A DNA stretch of 64,000 bases from NCBI GenBank assembly GCA_018350325.1, contig JAEVLN010000016.1, forward strand, positions 1,917,799-1,981,798, given 5' to 3'. The notes under the pieces are model-generated. The model made no database searches, had not been told where the DNA came from, and saw only the letters and a list, made by a program, of their open reading frames with translations. Source of the DNA: Globodera rostochiensis (taxonomy: Eukaryota > Nematoda > Chromadorea > Rhabditida > Heteroderidae). The position numbers and the translations under genes are program-made. This document shows, in pieces, positions 44,623 through 55,414 of this stretch (position 1 is its first letter; each line of letters begins with the position of its first letter).

Positions 44623-45094
44623 TAATATGCATGTATATATTATATAGCAATTATAATGAAATAAAAACTACATAAAAATGCTAAATGTAGAACAAAATAT
44701 CAATATATTAATAATAGTTACCGGAATCAATAACTCCATTCATCAAAATGCTACAATTTATTAAAGTCAAAAATTTATTTAATCCGAGGCATAAAAAAGT
44801 TTTCAGTTATAAGAATATTTTACCTAAATTAAAATGTTAATAAAATAATACAACAAATAATTCAATTAGGTATTATATTAATTAATTGCAAAAACATTCA
44901 TATTTGAAAAAATGTTGATAAAACATAAAAAGTCGTGAAATTTATGAAATACTAAGTTTGATATTTTAAATAACAAATTAATCTCAAATATCAAAAATCA
45001 AAATTGTGAAAAAAGTATTTCAGAAAAAATTCAATTAACTAAAAATATATTAAATAAAAACAAGATTATATAAATATTAACTATTGCCGTAGCG
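44623..45094 (+). repeat. Dispersed repeat about 470 bp, copy 1
   Basis: Shares a long alignable stretch with 62957-63328: GCATGTATATATTATATAGC, AACTCCATTCATCAAAATGC, TACAATTTATTAAAG, TTTTACCTAAATTAAAATGT, TTAATTAATTGCAAAA and a final AACTATTGCCGTAGC / GATTATCGCCATAGC. This copy has extra sequence of about 100 bases. No coding potential. Confidence 0.85.
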
Positions 45095-45103
45095 GAGCAT
45101 ACT

Positions 45104-45475
45104 TCAGCAAACCGGTTTAAAACCGGGAAAACCGGGTTTCACCCAAAACGGGTTCGGGAATTTTTATCGCCGGTCACATCGTTGAGCTTTTTGAATTGAT
45201 AGTGGAAAAACACTTGCCGTAAATTTAAATTAATTTAAAAATTTTAGAAATATTCAAAATCAGATATTCTCTTTGATAATAAATCAATTTCAGAATTACT
45301 AATAAAAATAAATATGTGTTTTTTATACTCATAATTTTTGCAAAATTAAATAAATTCACTCATTATATAAAATATTGGATTATTAGAGGTGCATTTTTTG
45401 AAAATATAAAAAAGTCAATCTTTAGGAGTGCATTTTGGCTTTTTACATTTTTCTTAAAAAAATTTGCCAGAATGA
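45104..45475. repeat. Remnants of MITE ends and core
   Basis: 45104-45170 has CAGCAAACCGGTTTAAAACC and repeated ACCGGG words, like the left end and subterminal array of a further family. At 45389 and 45421 TAGAGGTGCATTTTTTGAAA and TTAGGAGTGCATTTTGG resemble the TAGGGGTGCA motif of the MITE at 1660 in opposite orientation. No clean end pair. The 114-residue frame 45316-45660 overlaps this and is probably chance. Confidence 0.45.
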
Positions 45476-46610
45476 AATTTTCTCCAAAATCAATTTTTCA
45501 AATTTTTATGTTTTTTGATGTAATGGTAAGAAAATTAAACCAAAAAGCTACCAATTTTGAAGACTCCTGCTTGCTCATTTTCATTTTTGAAGTCTTTCTT
45601 AATCCCATAAAACATTTAATAAATTGGCTAGCCAACTTTATAATGATTATAATTCGTTAATATATCTAATTTTATCATTTTTTTAAGTTTTTTTAATACA
45701 TTATTTAAATTCCATCTAGTTTATTGCATTATTTTAATTTCCTTAGTTATTTTTATTATGTTATTAGAATTTAAAGTTAAATTTTTCAAACAGTAAAAAT
45801 TAATGCATTGATTTTTTTTTAAAATGCCCAAATAATTGGATGGACGAAAATCCTATAATTTTTACCAATGTAACTTATATTTCAGATATTTTGTTTGTTA
45901 TTATCTCATTTATATATTATTTTTTTTATTTAAGTAACCGAGTTGGATAATTAATTTTTCTTTAGTTTGCGTCTGACCGTTACAATATTCTTTAACAATT
46001 CGTAGATTATATTATGTTTAATTTATTTTATAATTGTTTATTTTCTCGAATCGAGTATTATACACCATGTAATATTTTAAAAACTTAAAATTTATTAAGC
46101 AATTGTTTTGGTATAAAATTATAATATTGCAATTTGATAAATAAATCCTTTAATTCAAGAATAAAAATGATTAAATTTTATTCTTTTTCTCTGCTCTCTT
46201 GCAAATTTTTAGATAAAAATAATGATTTAATTTAGTGAATTCGGCATTTGATAGCATTATAACTGCTTAAAAAATTAAAATAATAAATAACATAAATTGG
46301 CTAGTCTTTATTATGTTTGTTTAATCATTTTTTTAGTATATTTTGATTTTTTTTATAATTAGATAAAACCCGGAAATTTGGTCATAAATTTAATTTCATA
46401 AATTATACGTGCTTAAAATTGTATTAAATAATTGAAGTTAAAGATGCTAAATATTTTGTTGTTAAATGGTATGTTAAGTTATGTTGCGTAGCGCTTTGGT
46501 TTCATTTTTAATTTGGTCTCGATTCTTTAAGCAACAATTCTGATTCTTTACGTTGTACACTTACTATACATATTGTTATTATTAGCTAATATGATTTTAT
46601 TATTAATTTG
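45476..46610. other. T-rich block
   Basis: No feature recognised. Confidence 0.3.
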
Positions 46611-46664
46611 AAAGTATTCTTCAACTGCGACCTGTACGTCTATTCCCATCATGGAATGGGTGGG
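46611..46664 (+). other. Short coding-like island
   Basis: + reads FFNCDLYVYSHHGMG with GG|GTGGGT following, or continues GFMYMKAIFVIHNFA... to a stop. Protein-like, no acceptor consensus. Confidence 0.23.
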
Positions 46665-48766
46665 TTTATGTATATGAAGGCAATATTTGTGATTCATAAT
46701 TTTGCTATTTTAAATGATTTTGAATAATCAATCATTAATTTACATTTTGAAAATATTTATTAGCGTTTTCTGGCCATTTGGCTATTTTAAATATTCAACT
46801 TAATTTATTCAAATTGTAAAAAGAACACATTTTGTCTACTCACATTTCACCAAAATTTTTGTAATTGACGAATACCTTCTTCTTTTTAATATTTTTAAAA
46901 TTAAAATTGAGCAGTTAAATTAAAACATTTAATGAAGATGTCTTTTTTTGAACTTCAATTTTATCCATTTAAATTATTTTGTTTTTTAATTCCTTTTAAA
47001 CTTTAAATAAATTTTAAATCGTAAATTTAATTTTATAAATTATCTATTTACTTTTATTTTTGTTTCTAAGCAGGATTATCAAGCTTTTAATATTTTTAAT
47101 AGGGCATATAATTTCTTGAGAATTTGCATCCCTCAGTTGTTGATCCCAAATTGCTCTTCCGTTTATGTCTTCTCTATACAATAAAATTCCACACAACTTG
47201 GCGCCAATTTTCCAGAGGTGCGTTTTTTGTTGATTTATGCATCATTGAAATAAGAAATTCATATTACTTATTATTGTTTCAGCAGGAATATTAATTTATT
47301 AAATTTCTTTTATTAAGGTCTTTGCAATCGACTTATTTGATATGCACTAAGCACTCGAGATTTTAAATGAATATTATTATTGCTTTTCTAGAGAGTAATT
47401 ATTCGATTATTATATTAAAGATAATATATACGATTTTAATCTTCTAAAAAACCAATGTTGTCGCAACATAATTTTGGCGGATTCTCCAATGGACTCGACG
47501 AAAATAGTATGTCATGTTATTTTTTAAATTTTTCGATTTCATAGTATACTTCTTAGAATTCAATATTAACTCTATATTAAATGAACTTTTTTTGTTTATA
47601 ATAAATCTTTTTTGCGATTTATACATAATAAAAAAACTTTTGTTTTAGAATTAAATTATATTTTATTGAACTATTATATAAAGATAAAATTTTTTAACAT
47701 TCATTTTAATTAATAGCCTATTATGTATATTCTTTATAAATTTTAAAAAATCCCTTTTCATGTAAAGTTAATTTCGCGTTTATTAACTTATTTTTATTGT
47801 GCGGTCATTTCTTGTAATTCATATATGGTTTTATACCAACTTAATGTTAACCGATAATCAATTAGACTGCTTTATTGCGCCATTAATACTTTCCATTGGT
47901 GCACTTTAACAATTTTTTACTAAACATATTATTGCACTAGAGTATCAACTTTAAACGAATATACCCCTTATAATCTTATTGTTAATAATATTTATATCCA
48001 CACGTATTTTATGCAACATTGAGAATCCCGGCTTAGTTTTGTATTTAGTTATTTATCTTATGTCCGCTTATTCTTATCCAGAAAGTTAACTTTAGTATTC
48101 ACTTTCTTTTTATTATTTTATTGATTATTTAGAACCAAAATTCAGTAAAATTATTCTTATTCATTAGCGTATTTTTTTTAGTAAAATTGGTTTAAAAAAA
48201 CTGTTTTTATATTTTAAGAATAACTAATTTTTAATGAAATTTATAATTAGGTTTTTTATTAATTTTTTTTTATTTTATTAATCAAAGAAGTTTAAAACTA
48301 GTATGGATATTATAAGATAGAGAGGGGAAATTGCGGTTTTCATTTTTAATTTTATTTCATATGCAACTGCTGCTGCACCTTCTAGGTGTTTGTCAACTTC
48401 GCCTTAAGGCATTATTGCTTTAAAAATGTTACGTTGTGGTCTTTCAATAAACATTAGTTAAATGTTTTTTTATATAAGTTTGAAATTATTTTCATATTGA
48501 TCAATTTATAATAATTAATTTGTAATCCCTGAAAATTCAATTATTACAAGATTGGTGTTTCTTTATGCATTTTTTTTCATATTTTTATTATAATTTTGTG
48601 TTTGTTTAAAATAACTGGTTATATTAATCGGTTTATCAATTTAGAAACTAATTATATTTTTTTAAATTAATAACGGATATAACATTCAAAAATAAGTCGT
48701 CAAATCAGTCCAAGTGCATTAAAATTCGTTTATTGAAGTAAATCATTTTTTTGTAGTATAATTTTA
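46665..48766. other. T-rich block with minor patches
   Basis: At about 47130-47215 + reads LLIPNCSSVYVFSIQ after CCTCAG, then NSTQLGANFPE before GTGCG. At 48361 ATG opens MQLLLHLLGVCQLRLKALLL, a signal-peptide-like 20-residue frame with a possible donor CTAG|GTGTTT inside. No gene called. Confidence 0.24.
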
Positions 48767-48990
48767 TTTATTGCCCAAGCTGAGATTCACTTTTACATAC
48801 ATTTTTATCAGGTGTTCGTTGGCCTGAATCCGACCAATTTCTAGTCCCGAACAACTTAAAACGGGCAAGATGGCGAAGTCAAGCAGCTTATTGCAAAAGC
48901 CGAAGCGAAGGTGTGCCTTACTTTGGAGAGGAGTACAGTAGAAAAGGCAAGAATTTTATTAAAATAATGCTGAAACCTGAAATCATAAAT
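48767..48990. other. GC-rich coding-like island, strand ambiguous
   Basis: + : TACATTTTTATCAG is a good acceptor at 48811, followed after two bases by VRWPESDQFLVPNNLKRARW and RSQAAYCKSRSEGVPYFGEE ... to TAA near 48993. Minus: a 63-codon stop-free frame includes KAHLRFGFCNKLLDFAILPV and LSCSGLEIGRIQANEHLIKM, preceded by a pyrimidine-rich stretch CTACTGTACTCCTCTCCAAAG. Probably an exon; strand unresolved; family unknown. Confidence 0.35.
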
Positions 48991-49067
48991 TAAAACTTAA
49001 TAGTAAAGAATAAACTGGTATGTCATTTTACTAATAAATTTGAAAGTTTAATATTTCGCAGACATAG

Positions 49068-49286
49068 CTAGTACAAAAATAAATGTAAAATTGTTGTTAA
49101 AAAATTGCAATAAAATCTTTGAGCAAATGATCTTGGGCATTTTATGATCAAATTGTCCATAAATTTTGCATAGTTTTTTGTTTTTTTAATATTTTCGATC
49201 TGTGGAACAAAACAAATCAGCACAAACTCAAATGGTGAACTGAACTGCCAATGTGCTTCTCTGTGACGAGAGTCGCGAGAGTGCAT
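49068..49286 (-). CDS. Hypothetical ORF, 72 residues
   Basis: ATG on the minus strand opens MHSRDSRHREAHWQFSSPFE then FVLICFVPQ...; the first third lies in a GC island and is protein-like, the rest is AT-rich. TTGTTTTGTTCCACAG inside looks like an acceptor on the same strand, so the GC part might be separate. No family recognised. Confidence 0.3.
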   Translation of the reverse strand: MHSRDSRHREAHWQFSSPFEFVLICFVPQIENIKKTKNYAKFMDNLIIKCPRSFAQRFYCNFLTTILHLFLY

Positions 49287-50492
49287 TAACTATTATTACA
49301 AAAATTATTTTCAAAATTTTAATTTAAAGGTCAATTTTTAATGATCACATTATTTTTTTAAAATTAAAATATTTGTTTTGTGGTATCATCTATATAGTGT
49401 TAATTTTTTTGATTTATTTTTTTTATTGCAAAAATAAAAAAAAATTTTTCTATGTACGTGTTTATCATTATTTTTAATTTTTACATCGATGTTTATTATT
49501 TATATTGGCAAATTTTAATATTTTATACAAATAATTTTAGCATTGTTACTTCATTACAAATCCATTGGCATTTTAATCTGGCGTGAGAGATGGCGCATTT
49601 GGCAATTTGTTGCAGAATTTTATGCTTAATACAAACCATAATCAGATTACTTTTTATAATGCTGGATCGTTCCGTGTCAATCGTCCTAATTAATTTTATT
49701 GCTGAGTTTAAATTATATAAATATATATTTGGCTATGCACTTTAAGTTTACTACCAAGTTTATGCATTATATTTTTTAGTATTTAGTGAGATTATTGGGT
49801 TATTTGAATTTGACATAAACTTTTTGAATTGTGTAATTATTATCAGTCAGCCTAATTCATTGTTTCCAATGCGATTTAAACATAATTTTTATTTTATGTT
49901 TAATATCGCACGCTCTGCTCATCAAATGTTTGATTGTCTAAAATATCAAAAACAAATTTTATTTTTGGGGTTCATAAGAATATTTAAATAAATGAAGTAA
50001 AAATCGTTAATTATTGTCCACAAACTTTTAGAGTTAGTTTACTTTTTTTAAGTAAATCTATGCCCTTGAATCACACGAGCAATTAAAAATGCTGAATTCC
50101 ACATGAATTAAGCATTTCTGAAAATTATCGGTAATCAGCAGGTTAACTTAAATTTAGAAATAAATTTTAAATGAAATATGTTAAATCAATAATTTTTAAC
50201 TTTTATTTATTGCCTCAAATTACCATGTTTAAGTCCAAGAACAGACTTTTGAACAATTTTTGATTTTTATTATTTTTTAATTCCGTTGTTTTTGTAAACA
50301 ATTTCCTTTCAAATTTGTTATAAACAGTAATTAAAATATTTGATCTGAAAATGTATTTTTTAAAGGAAAAAGTTGATTTAAAAGTAAAGTGCAATAAAAG
50401 GCCAAACAATGATACCAAAAGTTTAAATATACTTGACTAAGGCTGTTTGCAGCATTACCAGAGCACTTCAAGCTAACAATTTTAATTTATAG
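49287..50492. other. T-rich block
   Basis: No clear island. The 67-residue minus frame at 50215-50418 is AT-rich chance. Confidence 0.3.
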
Positions 50493-50571
50493 GTTTAATT
50501 ATTTGAAGCTTGCACCCGTGACAGACGCTTTGCACGAAGGCTCATTCATTAAATGTCGAAATTATTGCTGA
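50493..50571 (+). CDS. Candidate terminal exon
   Basis: TTTTAATTTATAG ends at 50492. After one base the frame reads FNYLKLAPVTDALHEGSFIK then CRNYC and TGA. The GC-richer core (GCACCCGTGACAGACGC) contrasts with the T-rich flanks. An alternative + frame reads EACTRDRRFARRLIH. Unknown. Confidence 0.3.
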
Positions 50572-50692
50572 ATTATTTTTGTAATTCTTTACCTTTTATG
50601 TTCTATAGATTAGCAAATTTATTTTTTGGTTGATTTAAGATTTAATATGTTTTTAAACTAGACCAACCCACATTCGCAACTGCTTGACATAC

Positions 50693-50830
50693 ATGCCTTT
50701 TTTTGTTAATGCAATTGCCGGGATGTTGTTTTTGAATACAAAGGTGCGACGACTGTTCCAAATTTCATTGTTCAAATATTTTTGCCCTGAGATAAATGTT
50801 AATCCAAAAAAAATTAAAATTTACTTATAG
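50693..50830 (+). CDS. Small ORF, 45 residues
   Basis: ATG at 50693 opens MPFFVNAIAGMLFLNTKVRR then LFQISLFKYFCPEINVNPKK IKIYL and TAG. Hydrophobic N-terminus, basic middle. AAAG|GTGCGACG inside could be a donor. It could be a second exon-like segment close to 50493-50571. No family recognised. Confidence 0.3.
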   Translation: MPFFVNAIAGMLFLNTKVRRLFQISLFKYFCPEINVNPKKIKIYL

Positions 50831-52126
50831 CAAATAACTTTGGCCTGTTTTAAATGTTTAACATACGATTTGTCAACAAGTTTTATTTAAATTGTACAGT
50901 TGTAGGGGGTAGGTATCAAAGGTTTAGCAAAATTCAAACCTTTATACTCACAAATAAACTTTATATTTTTCTTACATTGATTTATATAATTGAGCTTACC
51001 TTTTTCAAATCAAACATTATAAAACATTAATCAAAACCAAACAATAAAATCACTTACCAAAAATCATGTAAATTGTTAAGAGTATCAAAACGTAGAAAAG
51101 GATGAAATTCTAATTATTATTAAATTCTAATTACGCATAAATATAAAAAAATTCAAATTGCATAAAGATGTAGTCAAAACATTGCATATCATTAAATACG
51201 TGCCCAAAATTTAAGATAATTTAGCTGAATGTTTTGTGGGTTTTTTATATGGTTAGTTTGCACGCAATTTCATTATATTTTTTTGAATAATTTTTTAACA
51301 TTTTTCATTTTAATTTAAAATCTTAAAGAGAATATGAATGGTATGGTTGCATTAATTACATTATATTTCATTGTTTATAATTACGTTAATTGAACGGCTT
51401 ACAAATAAGAACGACCATATCTGATAGCTATTTGAAAATTGTCGATAAAATCGGTTAACGAGTTTATTTTATAAATAAAGGAAGATTATAATTTGGAGAA
51501 TTCAACGTTCCAGTGGGTTCAAGCTTTTGCGCTGACACTGTGATGCAAAAACATTGAATTTTTTCATGTGTTTGTCTAAATATATCATTTTTGTAAATAT
51601 TAAATTTTCAATACTTTTTTTTTCTTAAAAATCATTTTGGATTTTTATAAAAGTATCGAATACACCTTTTTCAAGGCGATAAAATCAAGCACAATTTATT
51701 TTATACAATACTTCATCACCAATTTATGGCCTTTTTAAATAATTTTGTAGCCAATTCCTCCAAAGCTCCGTGGAGACAAACTAACATATTTCTAAAACAA
51801 AAAACATTGGTCTCTTCTTAAGATTTACGTTTAATTCTGATGATTCACTGCATCGCGAAAAAAGAGTTCAAGTGACAAGAAATGATTTCAAAACAAAAAA
51901 AATTGATATTAGCTTTGCTAATTTTTAAAACAATAATTTCCGCAGAATAAAACCACAATTAATAAATAGCTTTAATTTGTTGCTACAAAAAATTTTCAAA
52001 TTTACAATTGCAAAATAAAATTAAAGATATTTTTAAACCCATGAAACTCCAAAGTCCGACTAAGAAAGCTTTCTCGTATGCTAAATATGCACAATGAAAA
52101 AACCTAGCTTATTTGGATTATAATAA
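50831..52126. other. Mixed AT block
   Basis: Patches at about 51490-51550 (NVPVGSSFCADTVMQKH on +) and 52040-52096 (ATG, MKLQSPTKKAFSYAKYAQ then TGA) are protein-like but short. Otherwise low complexity. Confidence 0.25.
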
Positions 52127-52255
52127 ACAAATGGCGTTGTCTTAAAACTTCCGATTCGGGCTGCTGCATTGAATAATGAACGTTTTCGTCCTTATGAGCA
52201 CATTAGAAACACCATGAAACAACAATTAACAAAGTTTTTTTTCAAAAAATGTTGA
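52127..52255 (+). CDS. Candidate coding island, 42 codons
   Basis: A stop-free frame runs TNGVVLKLPIRAAALNNERF then RPYEHIRNTMKQQLTKFFFK KC to TGA. The composition (R, N, E, Q, balanced hydrophobics) is among the most protein-like in the window, and the minus strand is less convincing (ends after QCSSPNRKF). There is no ATG near the start and no clear acceptor. Unknown family. Confidence 0.35.
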   Translation, partial: TNGVVLKLPIRAAALNNERFRPYEHIRNTMKQQLTKFFFKKC

Positions 52256-53354
52256 ACTAAATCATTAATCTAAACAAACATTTTTTAAATGGATTTTATT
52301 AACTAATGGAATGAAACTCAATAATTAATTCAAACCTATTATTTTAAATTGATTTAATAACTAAACTGATGGAATAAACGGAAATTACATTTGATTATTG
52401 ATTAATAAATTAATATAAATAACAACAATTTGGAATAAGACTATAAAATTTTCAAATAAACAGCTTTTACTGCAATAATTAAAAAACATACAAAAATTAA
52501 AATATTAATTCTTTACTCAGAAATAAAATGAGTTATAGCTATTACGGTTTTAGGAATGCGAATTGATAAGCTGTATGGTAAAGGTTATAAATGTAATAAT
52601 AAAAGTACAAAATAATTAACACAATAAATTTGGACGATATTAAAGACGAGAACTCTGTTTAGGTGTAATTTATATTTATAAATTTTTCATCGACAAGTAA
52701 TATTAATTATATAATTAGTGAGCATTAACTTTTTAATAATTTTTTTATTCAAACCTTAATAAAGCTTAATTTTGTTAAAAAAAAGAGTAAAAAATAATTT
52801 GCAAATTGATAATTTCTTGAAAACAAATTGCTAATAATTTTGAATTATTTAATGCCGATGTCTTTATTAAGCAAATTAATTAGATGCTGCAGTTATTTTA
52901 TCTAATTTTAAAATGATTTTAAATAATTGATAATTGAGTTAAATATATTTTAAAAATTCGCTTAATAGTCTCAATCTCGAAGAAAACTTCTGCGCAAAGG
53001 TGTTATAATTAATGTTTGGTGTATTTGATTTTATTGTATTTTTAAAATATAAAAGCATAAAATGATAAACAAAGAATAACAAAAACAACAATAAAATACA
53101 AAATCATAATAAAATCAAATTTTACAAAATAATCAGCCCTTAGTTTAAATATTTAAATAAAAATGGAAACATTCTGTTATTTGTAAATTGTCATTTAACT
53201 GCAATTTAAAAAAAAAGTTTTGTGTAATTAAAGTTCATTTTATAAGTGGGAATGTAATAAATTAAATTAAGTCAGTTAAATGCAAAAAATGAGCGATATA
53301 AAATGAATAGGTTTAAAATGCATTTATAAAAAAAATCATGTATTATTGCGGTAT
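52256..53354. other. A-rich block
   Basis: No feature recognised. Confidence 0.3.
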
Positions 53355-53447
53355 ATGCCAGTGAAGATGGGCAAACCACGTTCCTTAAGGCATGCAGAAA
53401 AGGGCGACTTGGCATTGACTTTGACAAATTGTTTACAATGTAACTAA
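53355..53447 (+). CDS. Small ORF, 30 residues
   Basis: ATG at 53355 opens MPVKMGKPRSLRHAEKGDLA then LTLTNCLQCN and TAA. The frame is open for 14 further codons upstream. Basic, protein-like and in a GC island. MGKPRSLR superficially recalls the start of ribosomal protein S23/uS12, but the rest does not match. Confidence 0.32.
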   Translation: MPVKMGKPRSLRHAEKGDLALTLTNCLQCN

Positions 53448-53700
53448 GAATTCAAATAACGAAAGCGGTGGAGAATGACTATTTTGGTCAAGGAATTAAA
53501 TAATTTACAAACAAAAAAATATATAAAACCATAATATACAATGTGCCGTCGGCAAACTGGTGTGAAATGGATATGGATGACAAAAACCGGGTGATCCCGA
53601 GTCACACCCAGACGGACGCACTGCGCCCCCAAGATGCTTGAAAGAAAACGACGCTGAGTGGCCGTCACCATCGGAATATGCCGCAGTTCAATATTATTAT
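53448..53700. CDS. GC-rich coding-like island, strand ambiguous
   Basis: Minus: ATG at 53671 opens MVTATQRRFLSSILGAQCVR then LGVTRDHPVFVIHIHFTPVC RRHIVYYG..., 75 residues. +: NVPSANWCEMDMDDKNRVIP then SHTQTDALRPQDA and TGA, including ATG MDMDDKNR. Both are plausible; the + reading is hydrophilic and in the A-rich strand, the minus reading is longer and has its own ATG. One of the best candidates for real coding sequence here, function unknown. Confidence 0.37.
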
Positions 53701-54408
53701 GCTTCTACAAAAATGAATTGAATATTTTCAATATTAAAAAAAATTCAATTTGTTTTTACAAAATACATACGTAAAATACTGCTTATAATCACCATTCAAA
53801 TATACGTGAAATAAAAAATAATTAACAAGGATATTAAAATAACAATGATGGCGGATGCCACGAATAAGTATAATTTAGTTTATTTAAAATAAAAAGCAAA
53901 CGACCAATAAAAAAATAACTCATTTGGAAACATAATGAGAAAATTATTTACAAAAAAATATTTTTTTTAAAAATAAATACTGTTCTGACCGTCGTCGTAG
54001 CAATCGTAGCATGGATGGCTTTGATTACAATGAAGTACGTAATGCACGAGAGAAAATGGATAACGATTTGACCGATTTGGCGAACTCAACTTAAAATTTA
54101 TCTTTTAAAAAAATGGCATTATTATTTAAATCCAACATCTTAAATTTATTAAAGAGCCCTAAATAAGAGTGGTTATAGCCTTAAATGGTAGAATTCGGTT
54201 AAATGTTTCAATATGCTGAAACTATTCACGTAATTGCAGACTCACCTTCGCTACTTTTTGTTGATTCTTTTATAAAAACACTCATATTATACTAAGCGTT
54301 TGAAAATATTAATATAAATATAGAATGCAATATATTCGTTACTTTTATTGCTGAAAAGACATGATTAATTTGATTAATAATTAAACATTGATATCGCTAA
54401 TTAAAAAT
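53701..54408. other. A-rich spacer
   Basis: A patch at about 53985-54090 reads NYNEVRNAREKMDNDLTDLA then NST on + before TAA, a hydrophilic coding-like stretch without clear splice sites. Otherwise nothing. Confidence 0.27.
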
Positions 54409-54690
54409 GAAAATACCAGGCATGGACACGGTTACCCGTAACCGCGGCTAACCGCGGATACCCGCGGCTAACCGCGGTTAACGGTTATGGAATTTTAAAA
54501 GGTCGCGGTTACGGGCGGTTAACGGTTATGAGATTTTGAGGACGGGCGGTTACGGTCGGTTAACGGTTATGACCACTAAAACCGCGGTTAACCGTAGCAT
54601 CCGTTGTTTTATTGATTGCTGAGGGTTGAACGATTTGCCTTTATAATTTCTTTGACTTTTTATTCACATTTCACCATGCCATCTGTCCTA

Positions 54691-54740
54691 TGGCTAAGTG
54701 GTGAACCTCTTAGACTGATTTTATTTGGTCTAGTTTCTAG
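54691..54740 (+). repeat. tRNA-derived head inside the MITE at 54417
   Basis: Perfect A-box TGGCTAAGTGG at 54691-54701. The B-box region GGTCTAGTTTC at 54727-54737 is degenerate and the spacing (25) is short. Same position relative to the hairpin as in the elements at 583 and 1660. Confidence 0.5.
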
Positions 54741-54935
54741 CCCCTTCCGCTGTTCATTTTTTTATTTATATTTTAATATCCCTCCTTTTTAGTTTTCTTA
54801 CAATTTTTTGCAAAAAATTGAGCTACAAAAAATTAACTAAGTATTTACATAAATAATTAGTTTATTTTAGTACTCAATTACCTAAAATTCGGACGCTTTT
54901 ACTCAGCATAAGTCGTTAAATATTTGATTTTTTCC

Positions 54936-54961
54936 TCGGTGGCGCCTATCGGCACCGCCGA
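54936..54961 (+). repeat. GC hairpin module (copy in MITE at 54417)
   Basis: TCGGTGGCGCC-TATC-GGCACCGCCGA, followed by a C-rich run. The AT core upstream is diverged from the copies at 2033 and 61085. Confidence 0.85.
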
Positions 54962-55414
54962 ACCCCCACCACCCCTTTCTTAAAAATATTTTAGGAAACT
55001 AATGCGCAAAAAACAAAAAAAAAAATTACTCTGATCGGTCTCGCTTTGTTAGATTTTAATCATGAAAGTGTTAGAAAGAGATTAAAATTTATTCATTGAC
55101 AAACTTTCTGCTAAAAATCACATGTTAAGTTCAATACACATCAATTTTGATTTAATTTTAGAAAGACGCCATATCATGATCGTTGTAATTTTTCGAAATC
55201 TGGAAAACTTTATTGATTTTTAAATAATGCGGTTAACCGCGGCTAACCGCGGGCGGTTAACGGTTATGAAATTTTCAAAGGGCACGGTTACGGGCGTTTA
55301 ACGGTTATGAGATTTTTAGGACGGGCGGTTACGGACGGTTAACGTTTATAAGTGTTTGAGGACGGGCGGTTACGGTTAAGGAAATTCATAACCGTGTCCA
55401 TGCCTGGAAAATAC

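Larger units (their letters stand above)
54417..55406 (+). mobile_element. Complete hAT-type MITE, 990 bp, GGTTAACCGCGG / CGGGCGGTTAC subterminal repeats
   Basis: It has a perfect 18-bp terminal inverted repeat (CAGGCATGGACACGGTTA) and the exact 8-bp duplication GAAAATAC (54409-54416 and 55407-55414). Both sides hold repeats of AACCGCGGCTAACCGCGG and GGACGGGCGGTTACGG words running to about 190 bp from each end. The interior carries a tRNA-like head (54691-54740), then the hairpin (54936-54961) followed by CCCCCACCACCCC. No coding capacity. This is the largest and best preserved element. Confidence 0.96.

Noticed and set aside
45316..45660. 114-residue frame, the longest but one in the window
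   Set aside because: F/I/K/N-rich translation of T-rich DNA overlapping MITE-core remnants; no domain, no GC rise.
53367..53400. Ribosomal protein uS12 start (MGKPRSLR)
   Set aside because: Only the first few residues resemble the family; the following residues do not.
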